A stretch of DNA of 64,000 nucleotides, taken from Pseudomonas sp. AOB-7. Lineage in GTDB: Bacteria; Pseudomonadota; Gammaproteobacteria; Pseudomonadales; Pseudomonadaceae. Shown piece by piece: positions 8,716-16,794 of the stretch. The DNA lies in contig NZ_RFFK01000001.1 in assembly GCF_003696305.1 (NCBI RefSeq), positions 620,001 through 684,000 of the forward strand. The letters are read 5' to 3'. Both the position numbers and the translations under genes were made by a program. Within the stretch, counting starts at the first letter, position 1; each line of letters opens with the position of its first letter. The notes under the pieces are model-generated. The model was not told the DNA's origin. It saw nothing but the letters and a program-made list of their open reading frames with translations, and made no database searches.

Positions 8716-9194
8716 TGACCAGCAAGAACACCATCTGCCTCTGGTACGACCGCGACGCCCTGGCAGCCGCGACCTTCTATGCCGAGACCTTCCTGGACAG
8801 CGCCGTGCTGGCCGTGCATCGCGCCCCCGGCGACTACCCCGCCGGCAAGCAGGGCGATGTGCTGACGGTGGAGTTCAGGGTGATGGGCATCCCCTGCCTC
8901 GGGCTCAATGGCGGCCCGGCGTTCCGGCACAACGAGGCCTTCTCCTTCCAGGTCGCGACCGACGACCAGGCCGAGACGGATCGTCTGTGGCACGCGATCA
9001 TCGACAACGGCGGCCAGGCCAGCGCCTGTGGCTGGTGCAAGGACAGATGGGGCATCTCCTGGCAGATCACCCCGCGTGTCCTCACCGCCGCCATCGCCAG
9101 CCCCGATCGCGCGGCGGCCAAGCGTGCGTTCGAGGCCATGATGGGCATGAGCAAGATCGATATCGCACAGATCGAGGCGGCGCTGAAGTCTTGA
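8715..9194 (+). CDS. VOC/PhnB-like protein (3-demethylubiquinone methyltransferase-like fold)
   Basis: 159 residues of the PhnB/YjdN type: an initial strand (TICLWYDRDALAAATFYAETF), AFRHNEAFSFQVATDDQAET, then DRLWHAII and CGWCKDRWGISWQITPRVL, which are hallmarks of this vicinal-oxygen-chelate subfamily. The family is named after a 3-demethylubiquinone methyltransferase but most members have no shown activity. It ends 146 bases before a MerR gene on the same strand. The start is fixed by GGGAGA just upstream, which is locked in an 11-bp inverted repeat. Confidence 0.88.
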   Translation: MTSKNTICLWYDRDALAAATFYAETFLDSAVLAVHRAPGDYPAGKQGDVLTVEFRVMGIPCLGLNGGPAFRHNEAFSFQVATDDQAETDRLWHAIIDNGGQASACGWCKDRWGISWQITPRVLTAAIASPDRAAAKRAFEAMMGMSKIDIAQIEAALKS

Positions 9195-9279
9195 GTCCCG
9201 GCGTTTGGACAACCAGGACGCGCCCGCGAAGCAAAGGCACGAGCTGGCAGCCTTGCGAGCCAGTGCTGCCGGTTGCCGA

Positions 9280-9311
9280 GTTAAAGGTTAACGTTGGGCT
9301 TAAACCTTTAA
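9280..9311. promoter_or_regulatory. Probable autoregulatory operator of the MerR gene
   Basis: GTTAA-AGG-TTAAC (9280-9292) is palindromic, and TTAAAGGTT (9281-9289) is repeated inverted as AACCTTTAA (9303-9311). The element ends about 30 bases before the MerR start codon. The core TTAAAGGTTAA recurs in front of the Old Yellow Enzyme gene at 10436-10446, which points to one regulator binding both. Confidence 0.55.
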
Positions 9312-9340
9312 CCGGCTTGCAGCACAGGGGCAGCACAGCT

Positions 9341-9793
9341 ATGAAAATCGGCGAACTGGCGCAGCGCACCGGCCTTGCGGCTTCGCGCATTCGCTTCTAC
9401 GAAAGCATCGGCCTGCTCAGGCTGGTGGAGCGGCAGGCCAACGGTTATCGCAGCTATCCGCAGGAGGCGGTGCTGGTGCTGAACCTGATCACCACGGCGC
9501 AGCAGGCCGGCTTCAGCCTCGACGAGCTGCGCACGCTGCTGCCGCAGGACCTGTCGCAGTGGGAGCACAGCAAACTGCTCGACACCCTGCACGCCAAGGT
9601 GCATGACATCGAGACACTGGAACAACGCCTGGCGCAGAGCAAGACGCACCTGCTGGCGTTGATCGACGAAATCGAAAGCAAACCGGACGACCTCGACTGC
9701 GCGGCCAACGCCAAGCGGGTACTGTCGAAGATGAACCTGGGCGAGACCAGCGAGATGCCCAAACGCGCCGGCAAAACCGGCCAGCGCGCCTGA
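9341..9793 (+). CDS. MerR-family transcriptional regulator
   Basis: 150 residues. The start MKIGELAQRTGLAASRIRFY is a standard MerR winged HTH, followed by ESIGLLRLVERQANGYRSY, then the FSLDELRTLL segment and a long dimerisation helix. The C-terminus is short and has one cysteine (DLDCAANA), so a metal site of CueR type is not evident; an organic or redox ligand is more likely. The probable target is the Old Yellow Enzyme gene about 0.7 kb downstream, in front of which the same TTAAAGGTTAA motif occurs in a long-spacer promoter. Confidence 0.92.
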   Translation: MKIGELAQRTGLAASRIRFYESIGLLRLVERQANGYRSYPQEAVLVLNLITTAQQAGFSLDELRTLLPQDLSQWEHSKLLDTLHAKVHDIETLEQRLAQSKTHLLALIDEIESKPDDLDCAANAKRVLSKMNLGETSEMPKRAGKTGQRA

Positions 9794-9862
9794 GGCTGCA
9801 ATCGCCTGGGGGGTGCCGCGCGCACCAGCCGTTGATGGCTGACGCACGGCCCACCCAACCTT

Positions 9863-10425
9863 TCACCGCAGCATCTGCGCTAGGGGCTCGGGCGCATAGA
9901 GCGCGCTCTGGAAGTCCGGCACGTATGCGTCCTTCATCATCCTGCCCAGCTGCAGCGACGCGATGTAGCTCGACAGGCTGCCATCGCCGAGCTTGAGGCT
10001 CACCGAATCCGCGTTCGAGTTGGAGGCATGGCGCAGCTGCCGGGAAACGGCGTAGCCATAGGCCAGCTCGCCGTCGTGGCCGATATTGATGAAGCTGTTG
10101 GTCACCAGTTCGGGTTCGTTGGACAGCTCGGCGAGCTTCTCCACCTCGAAGACGAGGTCGAGCCTGCCGGTTTCGCTGTCGGCGATCTCGAAGACGAGGC
10201 GCTTGCCGGTCTCGCGACAATCGATGGCGGTCAGCCACTTCGACAGGTTGTAGCCGACCACGCCCCGCACCCGCGCCAGCTCGGTATTGACCGGCAGCTT
10301 GAGCACCTGGCCCCAGAAGTCCTTGGACAGCGACTGGCCGACCAGGCTGATCGGCCCCAGGTTGGCGTGCCGGGCTTGTTGGTGACGATGGACAGGGCGA
10401 ATCGCGTGCAAATGCTCATTGACAT
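9863..10425 (-). CDS. Hypothetical protein divergent from OYE gene, probable frameshift near N-terminus
   Basis: The long frame (182 codons) opens only with a TTG at 10411. A different frame opens at ATG 10425 and reads MSMSICTRFALSIVTNKP before becoming nonsense; the long frame picks up at RHANLGPISLVGQSLSKDFW. One missing C in the CCC run at 10372-10374 would join them into a single protein of about 187 residues. The rest has no signal peptide or membrane helix and I do not recognise a family. It diverges from the Old Yellow Enzyme gene across about 53 bases that hold the MerR-type promoter, so it may be co-regulated. It is either a recent pseudogene or a sequence error. Confidence 0.6.
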
Positions 10426-10449
10426 TAAAGTGAGCTTAAAGGTTAAGGT
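10419..10449 (+). promoter_or_regulatory. MerR-type long-spacer promoter of the OYE gene
   Basis: TTGACA at 10419-10424 is followed after 19 bases by a weak -10, TAAGGT (10444-10449). Nineteen-base spacers are typical of promoters that MerR proteins untwist. CTTAA-AGG-TTAAG (10435-10447) is palindromic and contains the same TTAAAGGTTAA core found before the MerR gene. Confidence 0.5.
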
Positions 10450-10478
10450 CGCCTCACTTTCAGCCGAGGAAGCGCCCC

Positions 10479-11720
10479 ATGAACCTGTTCGCCCCCCTTG
10501 TCCTGCCCAACGGCTCGACCATCCCCAACCGCATCGCCAAGGCGGCGATGGAGGAGAACATGGCGGACGCCGAGCACGCGCCGTCGGAACAGCTGCTGCG
10601 CCTCTACCAGGCCTGGGCCGAGGGCGGCGCCGGCCTGCTGATCAGCGGCAACGTGATGGTCGACAGCCGCGCCATGACCGGCCCGAGCGGCGTGGTGCTG
10701 GAGGACGATGCGCAGCTGGCCAGGTTCGAGCACTGGGCGCGCATCGGTCGTGCTCGGGGCGCGCAGTTCTGGCTGCAGATCAACCACCCCGGCCGGCAGA
10801 TGCAGGCCAACCTCGGCCAGCCGACCTGGGCACCCTCGGCGGTGGCGCTGGAGCTGGGCAAGCTGTCCAAGCGCTTCGCCACCCCGCTGGCGATGACCCA
10901 GGCGATGATCGACGAGGCAATAGCGCGCTTCGTCCGCACCGCCCGCCTCGCCGAACGGGCCGGCTTCAGCGGCGTGCAGATCCACGCGGCGCACGGCTAC
11001 CTGCTCAGCCAGTTCCTCTCGCCGCTGACCAACAGGCGCAGCGACCAATGGGGCGGTTCGCTGGAAAACCGCGCGCGCCTGCTGCTAGAGATCGTCAAGG
11101 CGGTGCGCGCCGAGGTGGCGCCGGGCTTCGCGGTGGCGGTCAAGCTCAACTCGGCGGATTTCCAGCGCGGCGGCTTCAGCGCCGACGACGCGCAGCAGGT
11201 GGTCAGGCTGCTGGGCGAGCTGAAGGTGGACCTGGTCGAACTGTCCGGCGGCAGCTACGAGGCGCCGGCCATGCAGGGCGAGGCCCGCGACGGCCGCACC
11301 CTGGCCCGCGAGGCCTATTTTCTGGAGTTCGCCCGCGAGATTCGTGCGCTGGCAAGCATGCCGGTGATGGTCACCGGCGGCATCCGCCGTGCGCCCGTCG
11401 CCGAGCAGGTGCTGGCCAGCGGCGTCGAGATGGTCGGCATCGGCACCGCCCTGGCCATCGACCCCAACCTGCCGCGCGACTGGCAGCGCGGGCAGCACAA
11501 CGCGCCGCAGCTGCCGCCGATCACCTGGGGCAACAAGGTGCTGGCGTCGCTGGCCAACATGGCCGTGGTCAAGCACCAGTTACGCAAGCTGAGCCAGGGC
11601 CGCGACACCCACCCGCGGGTATCGCCGCTGTGGGCGCTGCTCCAGCAGCAGCTGAGCGATATGCGGCGCTCCCGTCAGTACCGTCGCTGGATGGCGCGGC
11701 GTGGTCTGGCCAACGGCTAA
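10479..11720 (+). CDS. Old Yellow Enzyme-family NADH:flavin oxidoreductase
   Basis: 413 residues of the OYE TIM barrel: APLVLPNGSTIPNRIAKAAM at the start, FMN/substrate residues in QINHPGRQ, the HAAHGYLLSQFLSPLTNRR signature, then VKLNSADFQRGG and the FMN phosphate site near VMVTGGIR and GIGTALAID. Such FMN enzymes reduce activated C=C bonds or nitro groups with NAD(P)H in the cytoplasm. The C-terminal arginine-rich tail (after WALLQQQL) is typical of a subfamily annotated as NADH:flavin oxidoreductase/NADH oxidase. The gene is preceded by a MerR-type promoter carrying the motif shared with the MerR gene, so it is probably induced by an electrophile sensed by that regulator. Confidence 0.93.
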   Translation: MNLFAPLVLPNGSTIPNRIAKAAMEENMADAEHAPSEQLLRLYQAWAEGGAGLLISGNVMVDSRAMTGPSGVVLEDDAQLARFEHWARIGRARGAQFWLQINHPGRQMQANLGQPTWAPSAVALELGKLSKRFATPLAMTQAMIDEAIARFVRTARLAERAGFSGVQIHAAHGYLLSQFLSPLTNRRSDQWGGSLENRARLLLEIVKAVRAEVAPGFAVAVKLNSADFQRGGFSADDAQQVVRLLGELKVDLVELSGGSYEAPAMQGEARDGRTLAREAYFLEFAREIRALASMPVMVTGGIRRAPVAEQVLASGVEMVGIGTALAIDPNLPRDWQRGQHNAPQLPPITWGNKVLASLANMAVVKHQLRKLSQGRDTHPRVSPLWALLQQQLSDMRRSRQYRRWMARRGLANG

Positions 11721-12073
11721 CAGGCCGTCCCAGGCGGGCTGGTTATGGCGATCGCGCCTCTGAACCGGCTCGCAATGGTCCGGCGCTTACTGGCCCGCAG
11801 CGTGCGTCGTGCGCACCGCCAGCGAGCGGATGGGTGGAACACACCGCGCCCTACGACAGCGCACTGGCGCTGCCCCCGGCCAGCCATCGCCATAAGCGCG
11901 CCAATGCCGAAACGGAGGATCGGCACGTCGGTATTTCCGCCGAAACCAGCAGTTGCGGCAGCAGATACCCGGCCTCGACCTCGCTCTGAGCACAGTACGA
12001 GTGGCGCGTGGCCTGGGCGCTGTCGCGCCAGCTGGGAGCGGGATGGGTTTGCCCGTTCATCTCGCCTGCCTCC
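11721..12073. other. Convergent intergenic region
   Basis: This stretch separates two convergent genes. Apart from one possible 69-codon frame on the minus strand (11851-12060) I see only frames typical of random high-GC sequence. No T-rich terminator is evident on either strand. Confidence 0.4.
11851..12060 (-). CDS. Possible small protein coupled to the flavin/2Fe-2S reductase gene
   Basis: 69 codons beginning at ATG 12060. A strong GAGGAGG overlaps the stop codon of the reductase gene and sits eight bases before this ATG, a good arrangement for translational coupling. The product has no recognisable domain, signal or hydrophobic helix, and its composition (Ser, Ala, Arg) is not far from random translation. 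The ribosome site is the only argument for it. Confidence 0.28.
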   Translation of the reverse strand: MNGQTHPAPSWRDSAQATRHSYCAQSEVEAGYLLPQLLVSAEIPTCRSSVSALARLWRWLAGGSASALS

Positions 12074-14122
12074 TCAGAGATCCAGCACCAGCGGCTGCGT
12101 ACCGCCTTCGCTCTGCGCCGGCACGGCGCAGCAGATCAGCACGCTGTCGTCTTGCGGCAGTTCGGCGGGCGGATTCGGGTAGTGCACCTGGCCGCTGACC
12201 AGACGCGTCCTGCAGGTGCCGCAGGAACCGCCGCGGCAGCTGAACTCGGGGCTCAAGCCGCGGCTTTCCGCCAGCTCCAGCAGGCTGCCGCTGCCTGGCG
12301 TCCAGCGCGCCTCCTTGGCCGAGGCGGTGAAGTACACCGGCACCGGCTCGCTCGCCGCTGGCGGCTGCACCAAGGTGGCGGCCTGGCCGTCCGTGCGGCG
12401 CGTGAGCGTCGAGGGGCCGAACGCCTCGGCGTGGATGCGCGCGTCGGCGACATTCAAGTCGCGCAGGCCGTCGTAGATCGCCTGGGTAAAGGCGGCCGGG
12501 CCGCACAGGTAGAAGTCATGGTCGTCGAACGCCAGGGCCGCCTTGATCTGCGCCAGATCGAGACGTCCCTGCTGCTCGTAGTCGCGCCCGAGCACGGCAT
12601 CGCTGCCCGGTGCGCTGAGGGCACGGTGGATGTGGAGCAGGCCATTGGCACGTTGCACCAGCTCGCGCAGCTCGGCCTGGAACGGCAGGTCGGTCAGCGT
12701 GCGTGCGCCCTGGAAGAAATGGATGCGCCTGCCCCGCCCCAGCGCCACCTGTTCGCGCAGCATCGACAGCAGCGGCGTGATGCCGACACCCGCGCCGATC
12801 AGCACCAGCGGCCGATGGGTGTCGCTGTTGAGGGTGAAGCTGCCCAGCGGCGCACGCACCTCCAGCACATCCCCGACCTGAACCTGCTCGTGCAGATGCC
12901 GCGACACCACGCCCTGCGCCTTGACGCTGATGCGCAGGACGCCATCCGACGGCGCGCTGGACAGGCTGTAGGTGCGCAGCAGGGTTTCGCCCGCGGCGCT
13001 GCTGATGCGAATGGGCAGGTGCTGGCCGGCGGCGAAACTCGGTGCGGCGCCCTGCTCCGGCGCCAGCACGAATGAGCGGATATCGCTGCTCTCCTGCTGC
13101 AGACTCAGTACCCGCCAGCGCTGCCACTGATTACGCTGCTCGCGTTCGCGCAGACGCGCATCGGCTTGCGCCCAGGTGCCGGTCATCAGGCTGGTCGGCG
13201 CGTACTCATGGAAGGTCCAGCGCAGCGAAGCCGCCGCCGGGCGCAGCACCACCTGCTCGACGTCGAAGGTCCACAGCCGCTCGGCGCCCTCGAAGGCCTG
13301 GATCAACGGGCTGTCGAGAATGATCTCGACGCGGCCGGCCAGCTGCAGCACGTCGCCCGTGGAGAAGTCGACGAACAGCAGGCCGGCGCGCGGATTGACG
13401 CTGAGGTTGCCCAGGGTATTGAAGTGCAGGTTGCCGGCGTAGTCGGGAATGGTCAGGCGATTGCCCTCTACCCGCACGAAACCGGCGCGCCCGCCACGGT
13501 GGGAAACGTCCACCGAACGACGGCCATCGTCGTGCTCGACGTAGCTGGCGACGAAGAAGGTATCGGCGCCGCGGATCATTGCCGCGCTGCGTGCATCCAG
13601 CTCGCTGGCGTCGTGACGCGCGCTACCCCGTCCAGCCGGAGAGCGGCTGTATTCACGCAGCTGGATATATTGCGGGCAGTTGCCGAAGGAATGCTCCACA
13701 TCGATGTCCAGGCGCTGCGCCGAGGCCTGGCGGATATGGCCGTTGATGCGATTGCGCCGCCGCGTGTGCAGCTCGATACCCAGCAGGCCGATGGCCTCGC
13801 CGGCGCCCAGGCCAGAGGTGGCCGGGTCGAGCGGGTCGAGCGCCATGGCGGCGAGATCGAACGCCAGCCGGCGCGGGTCGGGCGAGGTGACGAAGCCCTC
13901 CTCGCCCTCGATCAGGGTGGCCCAGGGCTGGCCTGCGCCATCCACGGCACCGGCGATCATGAAGGGCAGTTGCCGGTAGAAGTCGCGATGCTGGTCCGGC
14001 ATATGGTCGCGGATCACCTTCTGCCCGAGCACTTCCATGCGCTCGGCGACGCCGACCTTCTCCTGCAATTGCTTTTCACCGGCGTGCCAGGGCGAGTGCC
14101 GATGGCTGGGAAGCTGTTGCAT
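12074..14122 (-). CDS. Three-domain fusion: PNPOx-like, FAD/NAD(P)H reductase and 2Fe-2S ferredoxin
   Basis: 682 residues starting at ATG 14122 (GGAGGG upstream). Residues about 20-320 form a split-barrel pyridoxamine-phosphate-oxidase-like domain (FMIAGAVDGAGQPWATLIEG; NLHFNTLGNLSVNPRAGLLF). About 335-570 is a ferredoxin-NADP reductase module with RTYSLSS for FAD, GAGVGITPLLSML for the nucleotide and YLCGPAAF. The C-terminus (about 590-682) is plant-type ferredoxin with cysteines 629, 634, 637 and 664/665. The layout suggests electron flow from NAD(P)H through FAD to 2Fe-2S and perhaps to a flavin or haem in the first domain. A GST gene lies 53 bases upstream on the same strand. The physiological acceptor is unknown. 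Confidence 0.9.
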   Translation of the reverse strand: MQQLPSHRHSPWHAGEKQLQEKVGVAERMEVLGQKVIRDHMPDQHRDFYRQLPFMIAGAVDGAGQPWATLIEGEEGFVTSPDPRRLAFDLAAMALDPLDPATSGLGAGEAIGLLGIELHTRRRNRINGHIRQASAQRLDIDVEHSFGNCPQYIQLREYSRSPAGRGSARHDASELDARSAAMIRGADTFFVASYVEHDDGRRSVDVSHRGGRAGFVRVEGNRLTIPDYAGNLHFNTLGNLSVNPRAGLLFVDFSTGDVLQLAGRVEIILDSPLIQAFEGAERLWTFDVEQVVLRPAAASLRWTFHEYAPTSLMTGTWAQADARLREREQRNQWQRWRVLSLQQESSDIRSFVLAPEQGAAPSFAAGQHLPIRISSAAGETLLRTYSLSSAPSDGVLRISVKAQGVVSRHLHEQVQVGDVLEVRAPLGSFTLNSDTHRPLVLIGAGVGITPLLSMLREQVALGRGRRIHFFQGARTLTDLPFQAELRELVQRANGLLHIHRALSAPGSDAVLGRDYEQQGRLDLAQIKAALAFDDHDFYLCGPAAFTQAIYDGLRDLNVADARIHAEAFGPSTLTRRTDGQAATLVQPPAASEPVPVYFTASAKEARWTPGSGSLLELAESRGLSPEFSCRGGSCGTCRTRLVSGQVHYPNPPAELPQDDSVLICCAVPAQSEGGTQPLVLDL

Positions 14123-14175
14123 GTTCTGCCCTCCACGAGAGGAGCCGCCGGGTAAACCTGGCAGCTGGCGGTGAC

Positions 14176-14802
14176 TCAGGCTTGCAGGCCGGCGGCGGTA
14201 CGCGGCATCGGCACGAACCCCGGCAGCGCCTCGATGCGTGCCAGCCAGGCGCGGATATTCGGGTAGGGCTCCAGCGAGACGTTGCCCTCCGGCGCATGGG
14301 CAATGTAGGAGTAGTTGGCCACGTCGGCGATGCTCGGCTTGTCGCCGGTGAGGAACGGGGTTTCGCCCAACTCGCCTTCCATCACGGTGAACAGCGCGTG
14401 GGCGCGGTTGATCACTTCTTCGCTGTTGAACGAGTAGCCGAATACGGTGACCAGGCGCGCGGCGGCAGGGCCGAAGGCCACCAGCCCGGCGGCTACCGAC
14501 AGCCAGCGCTGCACCCGTGCGGCGGCGGCCGGCTCCTGCGGCAGCCAGTCGTCGTTGCCGTAGCGCTTGGCCAGGTAGACCAGGATGGCATTGGAGTCGG
14601 CGACGACGGTGCCGCCGTCATCGATCACCGGCACCTGGCCGAAGGGGTTGAGGGCGAGGAACTCGGGGGTCTTGTGCGCGCCCTTGGCCAGATCGACGAA
14701 GATCAGCTCGGTGGGCAACTGCAGCAGCGACAGCATCAGTTCGGCGCGGTGGGCGTGACCGGAACGGGGAAAGTTGTACAGCTTGATGGCGGGACGGGAC
14801 AT
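14176..14802 (-). CDS. Glutathione S-transferase family protein
   Basis: 208 residues from ATG 14802, with AAGGAG upstream. The N-terminal thioredoxin fold ([19 protein letters not shown]) carries Ser14 in RSGHAHR at the catalytic position; the cis-proline [10 protein letters not shown] and the [15 protein letters not shown] glutathione site follow, then the all-helical C-terminal domain with [14 protein letters not shown]. Such cytoplasmic enzymes conjugate or reduce electrophiles with glutathione. It is followed by the fused flavin/2Fe-2S reductase, so the two may form a unit for handling oxidised or electrophilic compounds. The LysR genes to its right end 138 bases upstream on the same strand. 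Confidence 0.92.
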   Translation of the reverse strand: MSRPAIKLYNFPRSGHAHRAELMLSLLQLPTELIFVDLAKGAHKTPEFLALNPFGQVPVIDDGGTVVADSNAILVYLAKRYGNDDWLPQEPAAAARVQRWLSVAAGLVAFGPAAARLVTVFGYSFNSEEVINRAHALFTVMEGELGETPFLTGDKPSIADVANYSYIAHAPEGNVSLEPYPNIRAWLARIEALPGFVPMPRTAAGLQA

Positions 14803-14940
14803 GCGATGACTCCTTCGAGGTGGGCTTAGGTCTCCGCGAGACAACTGGCCTTCGCGACGATGGGGGCCATGTTCACTCCATCCAACCCCGATAAGAATCA
14901 CCACTATTGGCAATCCACTATTTCATTTTCCGCAATCAGC

Positions 14941-15831
14941 TCAGACCTGAAAGGCCGGGTGGGCGCGCAGGCGCGGTACGGCAAAGTCGAGGAAGCTGCG
15001 CACCCGCGCCGCCGCCCGGCGCCCCTCGCGGTAATACAGCTGCACCGGCACGGGCGCTGTAGCGAAGTTTTTCAGCACCGCCTGTAATTGCCCACTCTGC
15101 AACTCCTGATAGGCCTCGTAGCTCAGGCAGCGGGTCAGGCCAAAACCGGCGAGCGCCGCGCGGATCGCCGCCTGCGGCGTGCTGCAAGTCAGCCGCGGCG
15201 CGAGCTTCACCGCGCCGTCCACAAAGCGCCATTCCCCCGCATGCCCGGTCGAAGAGCGAGCGATGGTGCGGTGCGCGTGCAAAGCCTGCGGGTTGGCGGG
15301 CCAGCCCCAGCGCTGCAGATAGGCAGGTGCCGCACAGACCAGCGGTCGCGCCCACCCCAACGGCACGGCGAAGCCGGACGAACTGGGCAGATGGCCGACC
15401 ACCACGGCCAGGTCGATGCCCTCCTCCAGCAACCTGGGCGGCTCTTCGCGCGCCAGGGTGGCCAGGCTCACCTCGGGAAAGGCTGCCAGGTAGTCGACGG
15501 CAATCGGCGTCAGCACCTGATGCGTCATCAGCAGCGGCAGGGCCAGGGTCAGTTGCCCGGCGGGGTTGGCGTGCAGGCCGGTCACGGAGCGCTCGGCCTC
15601 CTCCACCCGCTGCAGGATGCGCTGGCAGCTGTCGGCGAAAGCCGCACCCGCCGGGCTCAGGCTGACGCCGCGCGGACCGCGCAACAGCAGGGTGCTGTCC
15701 AGACGGCTCTCCAGCGCAGCAATCGTACGCATCACCGTGGCCTGCGACAGCTGCAGCGCCCTGGCGGCCGCCGCCAGGCTGCCGGCCTGCGCCACGGCGA
15801 GGAACACCTGCATTTCACGGTGATGGCTCAT
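14941..15831 (-). CDS. LysR-family transcriptional regulator, second of a tandem pair
   Basis: 296 residues from ATG 15831. HTH: MQVFLAVAQAGSLAAAARAL with VMRTIAALESRLD; effector domain with GQLTLALPLLM, IDLAVVVGHLPS and AALAGFGLTRCLSY. The start overlaps the stop of the upstream LysR gene as ATGA, so the two are translationally coupled. Both belong to the group with a C-terminal VHxxxx-RVRSFLDF ending and look like an old duplication. Targets are likely among the GST/reductase genes just downstream, but no operator is evident. Confidence 0.9.
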   Translation of the reverse strand: MSHHREMQVFLAVAQAGSLAAAARALQLSQATVMRTIAALESRLDSTLLLRGPRGVSLSPAGAAFADSCQRILQRVEEAERSVTGLHANPAGQLTLALPLLMTHQVLTPIAVDYLAAFPEVSLATLAREEPPRLLEEGIDLAVVVGHLPSSSGFAVPLGWARPLVCAAPAYLQRWGWPANPQALHAHRTIARSSTGHAGEWRFVDGAVKLAPRLTCSTPQAAIRAALAGFGLTRCLSYEAYQELQSGQLQAVLKNFATAPVPVQLYYREGRRAAARVRSFLDFAVPRLRAHPAFQV

Positions 15832-16751
15832 GCTGCGGGTGGTGCGCCGGCCGCGCGCAGGGCCGGATCGGCGCGAAAGCTGGCGGCGCAGTGGTCGACG
15901 AAGGTACGCACCTTGGCCGACACCTGGCGCCCGCCCTGGTGAATGATGTGCACCGGCAGGGCCGGTGGTTCGAAGGCTTCGAGCACCAGTTCGATCTCGC
16001 CGCGCGCCACCGCCTCGGCCACCTGGTAGGACAGCACGCGGGTGTAGCCCCAACCCAGGCGTGCGGCGCCGATCGCCGCCTGGTTGGAGCTGACGGTAAA
16101 GCGTGGACGCGGCATGAAACCGAAGGGCCCGTCGGCGCCGATGAACTGCCAGTGCGACAGCAGGTTGCTGGCGCTGGACATGACGATGGGTGCATCGCGC
16201 AACTCATCCGGATGACGCGGGCGGCCGACACGGTCGAGAAAGGCCGGCGCGGCACATACCACCGGGCGGATCTGCCCGACCTGCAGCGCCGGATGATCGC
16301 CCTCGGGCAGCGAGCCGATGCGCACGGCGACGTCGATGCCCTCCTCCAGCATGTTCACCACGCGGTCGACCAGCAGCGCGTTGACCTCCACGTCCGGGTG
16401 GGTGTCGAGGTACTGGGCGATACGTGGAATCAGGAACAGCTCGCCAAACATCACCGGCGCGGTCACGGTAAGCCGCCCGCGCGGGCGCACGCTGCCGCCG
16501 GCGGCCAGCTCCTCGGCCTCCTCCAGCTCCAGCAGGATGCGCCGGCAGTCCTCGACATAGCGCTGGCCGGCCTCGGTCAGGCGCAGGCTGCGCGTGCTGC
16601 GCGCCAGCAGCAGGGTGCCGAGACGCGCCTCCAGCGCGGCGACCGCGCGGGTCACGCTGGGCGGCGAGATGCCCAGCAGCTTGGCGCCGCCGGCGAAGCT
16701 CTCGGCCTCGGTCACCGCCAGCAGCACCCGCATTTCCTGAAACCGGTCCAT
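15828..16751 (-). CDS. LysR-family transcriptional regulator, first of a tandem pair
   Basis: 307 residues from ATG 16751; a GTG two codons upstream is the alternative, and AGGCGG fits the ATG better. HTH: MRVLLAVTEAESFAGGAKLL with SVTRAVAALEARLG; effector domain with GRLTVTAPVMFGELFL, IDVAVRIGSLPEG and AARLGWGYTRVLSYQ. It is of the DmlR-like branch. The stop overlaps the start of the second LysR gene by four bases. Two LysR genes in one transcript suggest that they act on the same neighbours or form mixed regulation; this is inference. Confidence 0.9.
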   Translation of the reverse strand: MDRFQEMRVLLAVTEAESFAGGAKLLGISPPSVTRAVAALEARLGTLLLARSTRSLRLTEAGQRYVEDCRRILLELEEAEELAAGGSVRPRGRLTVTAPVMFGELFLIPRIAQYLDTHPDVEVNALLVDRVVNMLEEGIDVAVRIGSLPEGDHPALQVGQIRPVVCAAPAFLDRVGRPRHPDELRDAPIVMSSASNLLSHWQFIGADGPFGFMPRPRFTVSSNQAAIGAARLGWGYTRVLSYQVAEAVARGEIELVLEAFEPPALPVHIIHQGGRQVSAKVRTFVDHCAASFRADPALRAAGAPPAA

Positions 16752-16794
16752 CGTCACCGCCTGGTTCTTGGTCGCGAGGGCACAGGATAGCGCT

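Noticed and set aside
11717..11993. Minus-strand frames of about 69 codons between OYE and the reductase gene
   Set aside because: No ribosome site and no similarity; only the frame at 11851-12060 has a start signal worth noting.
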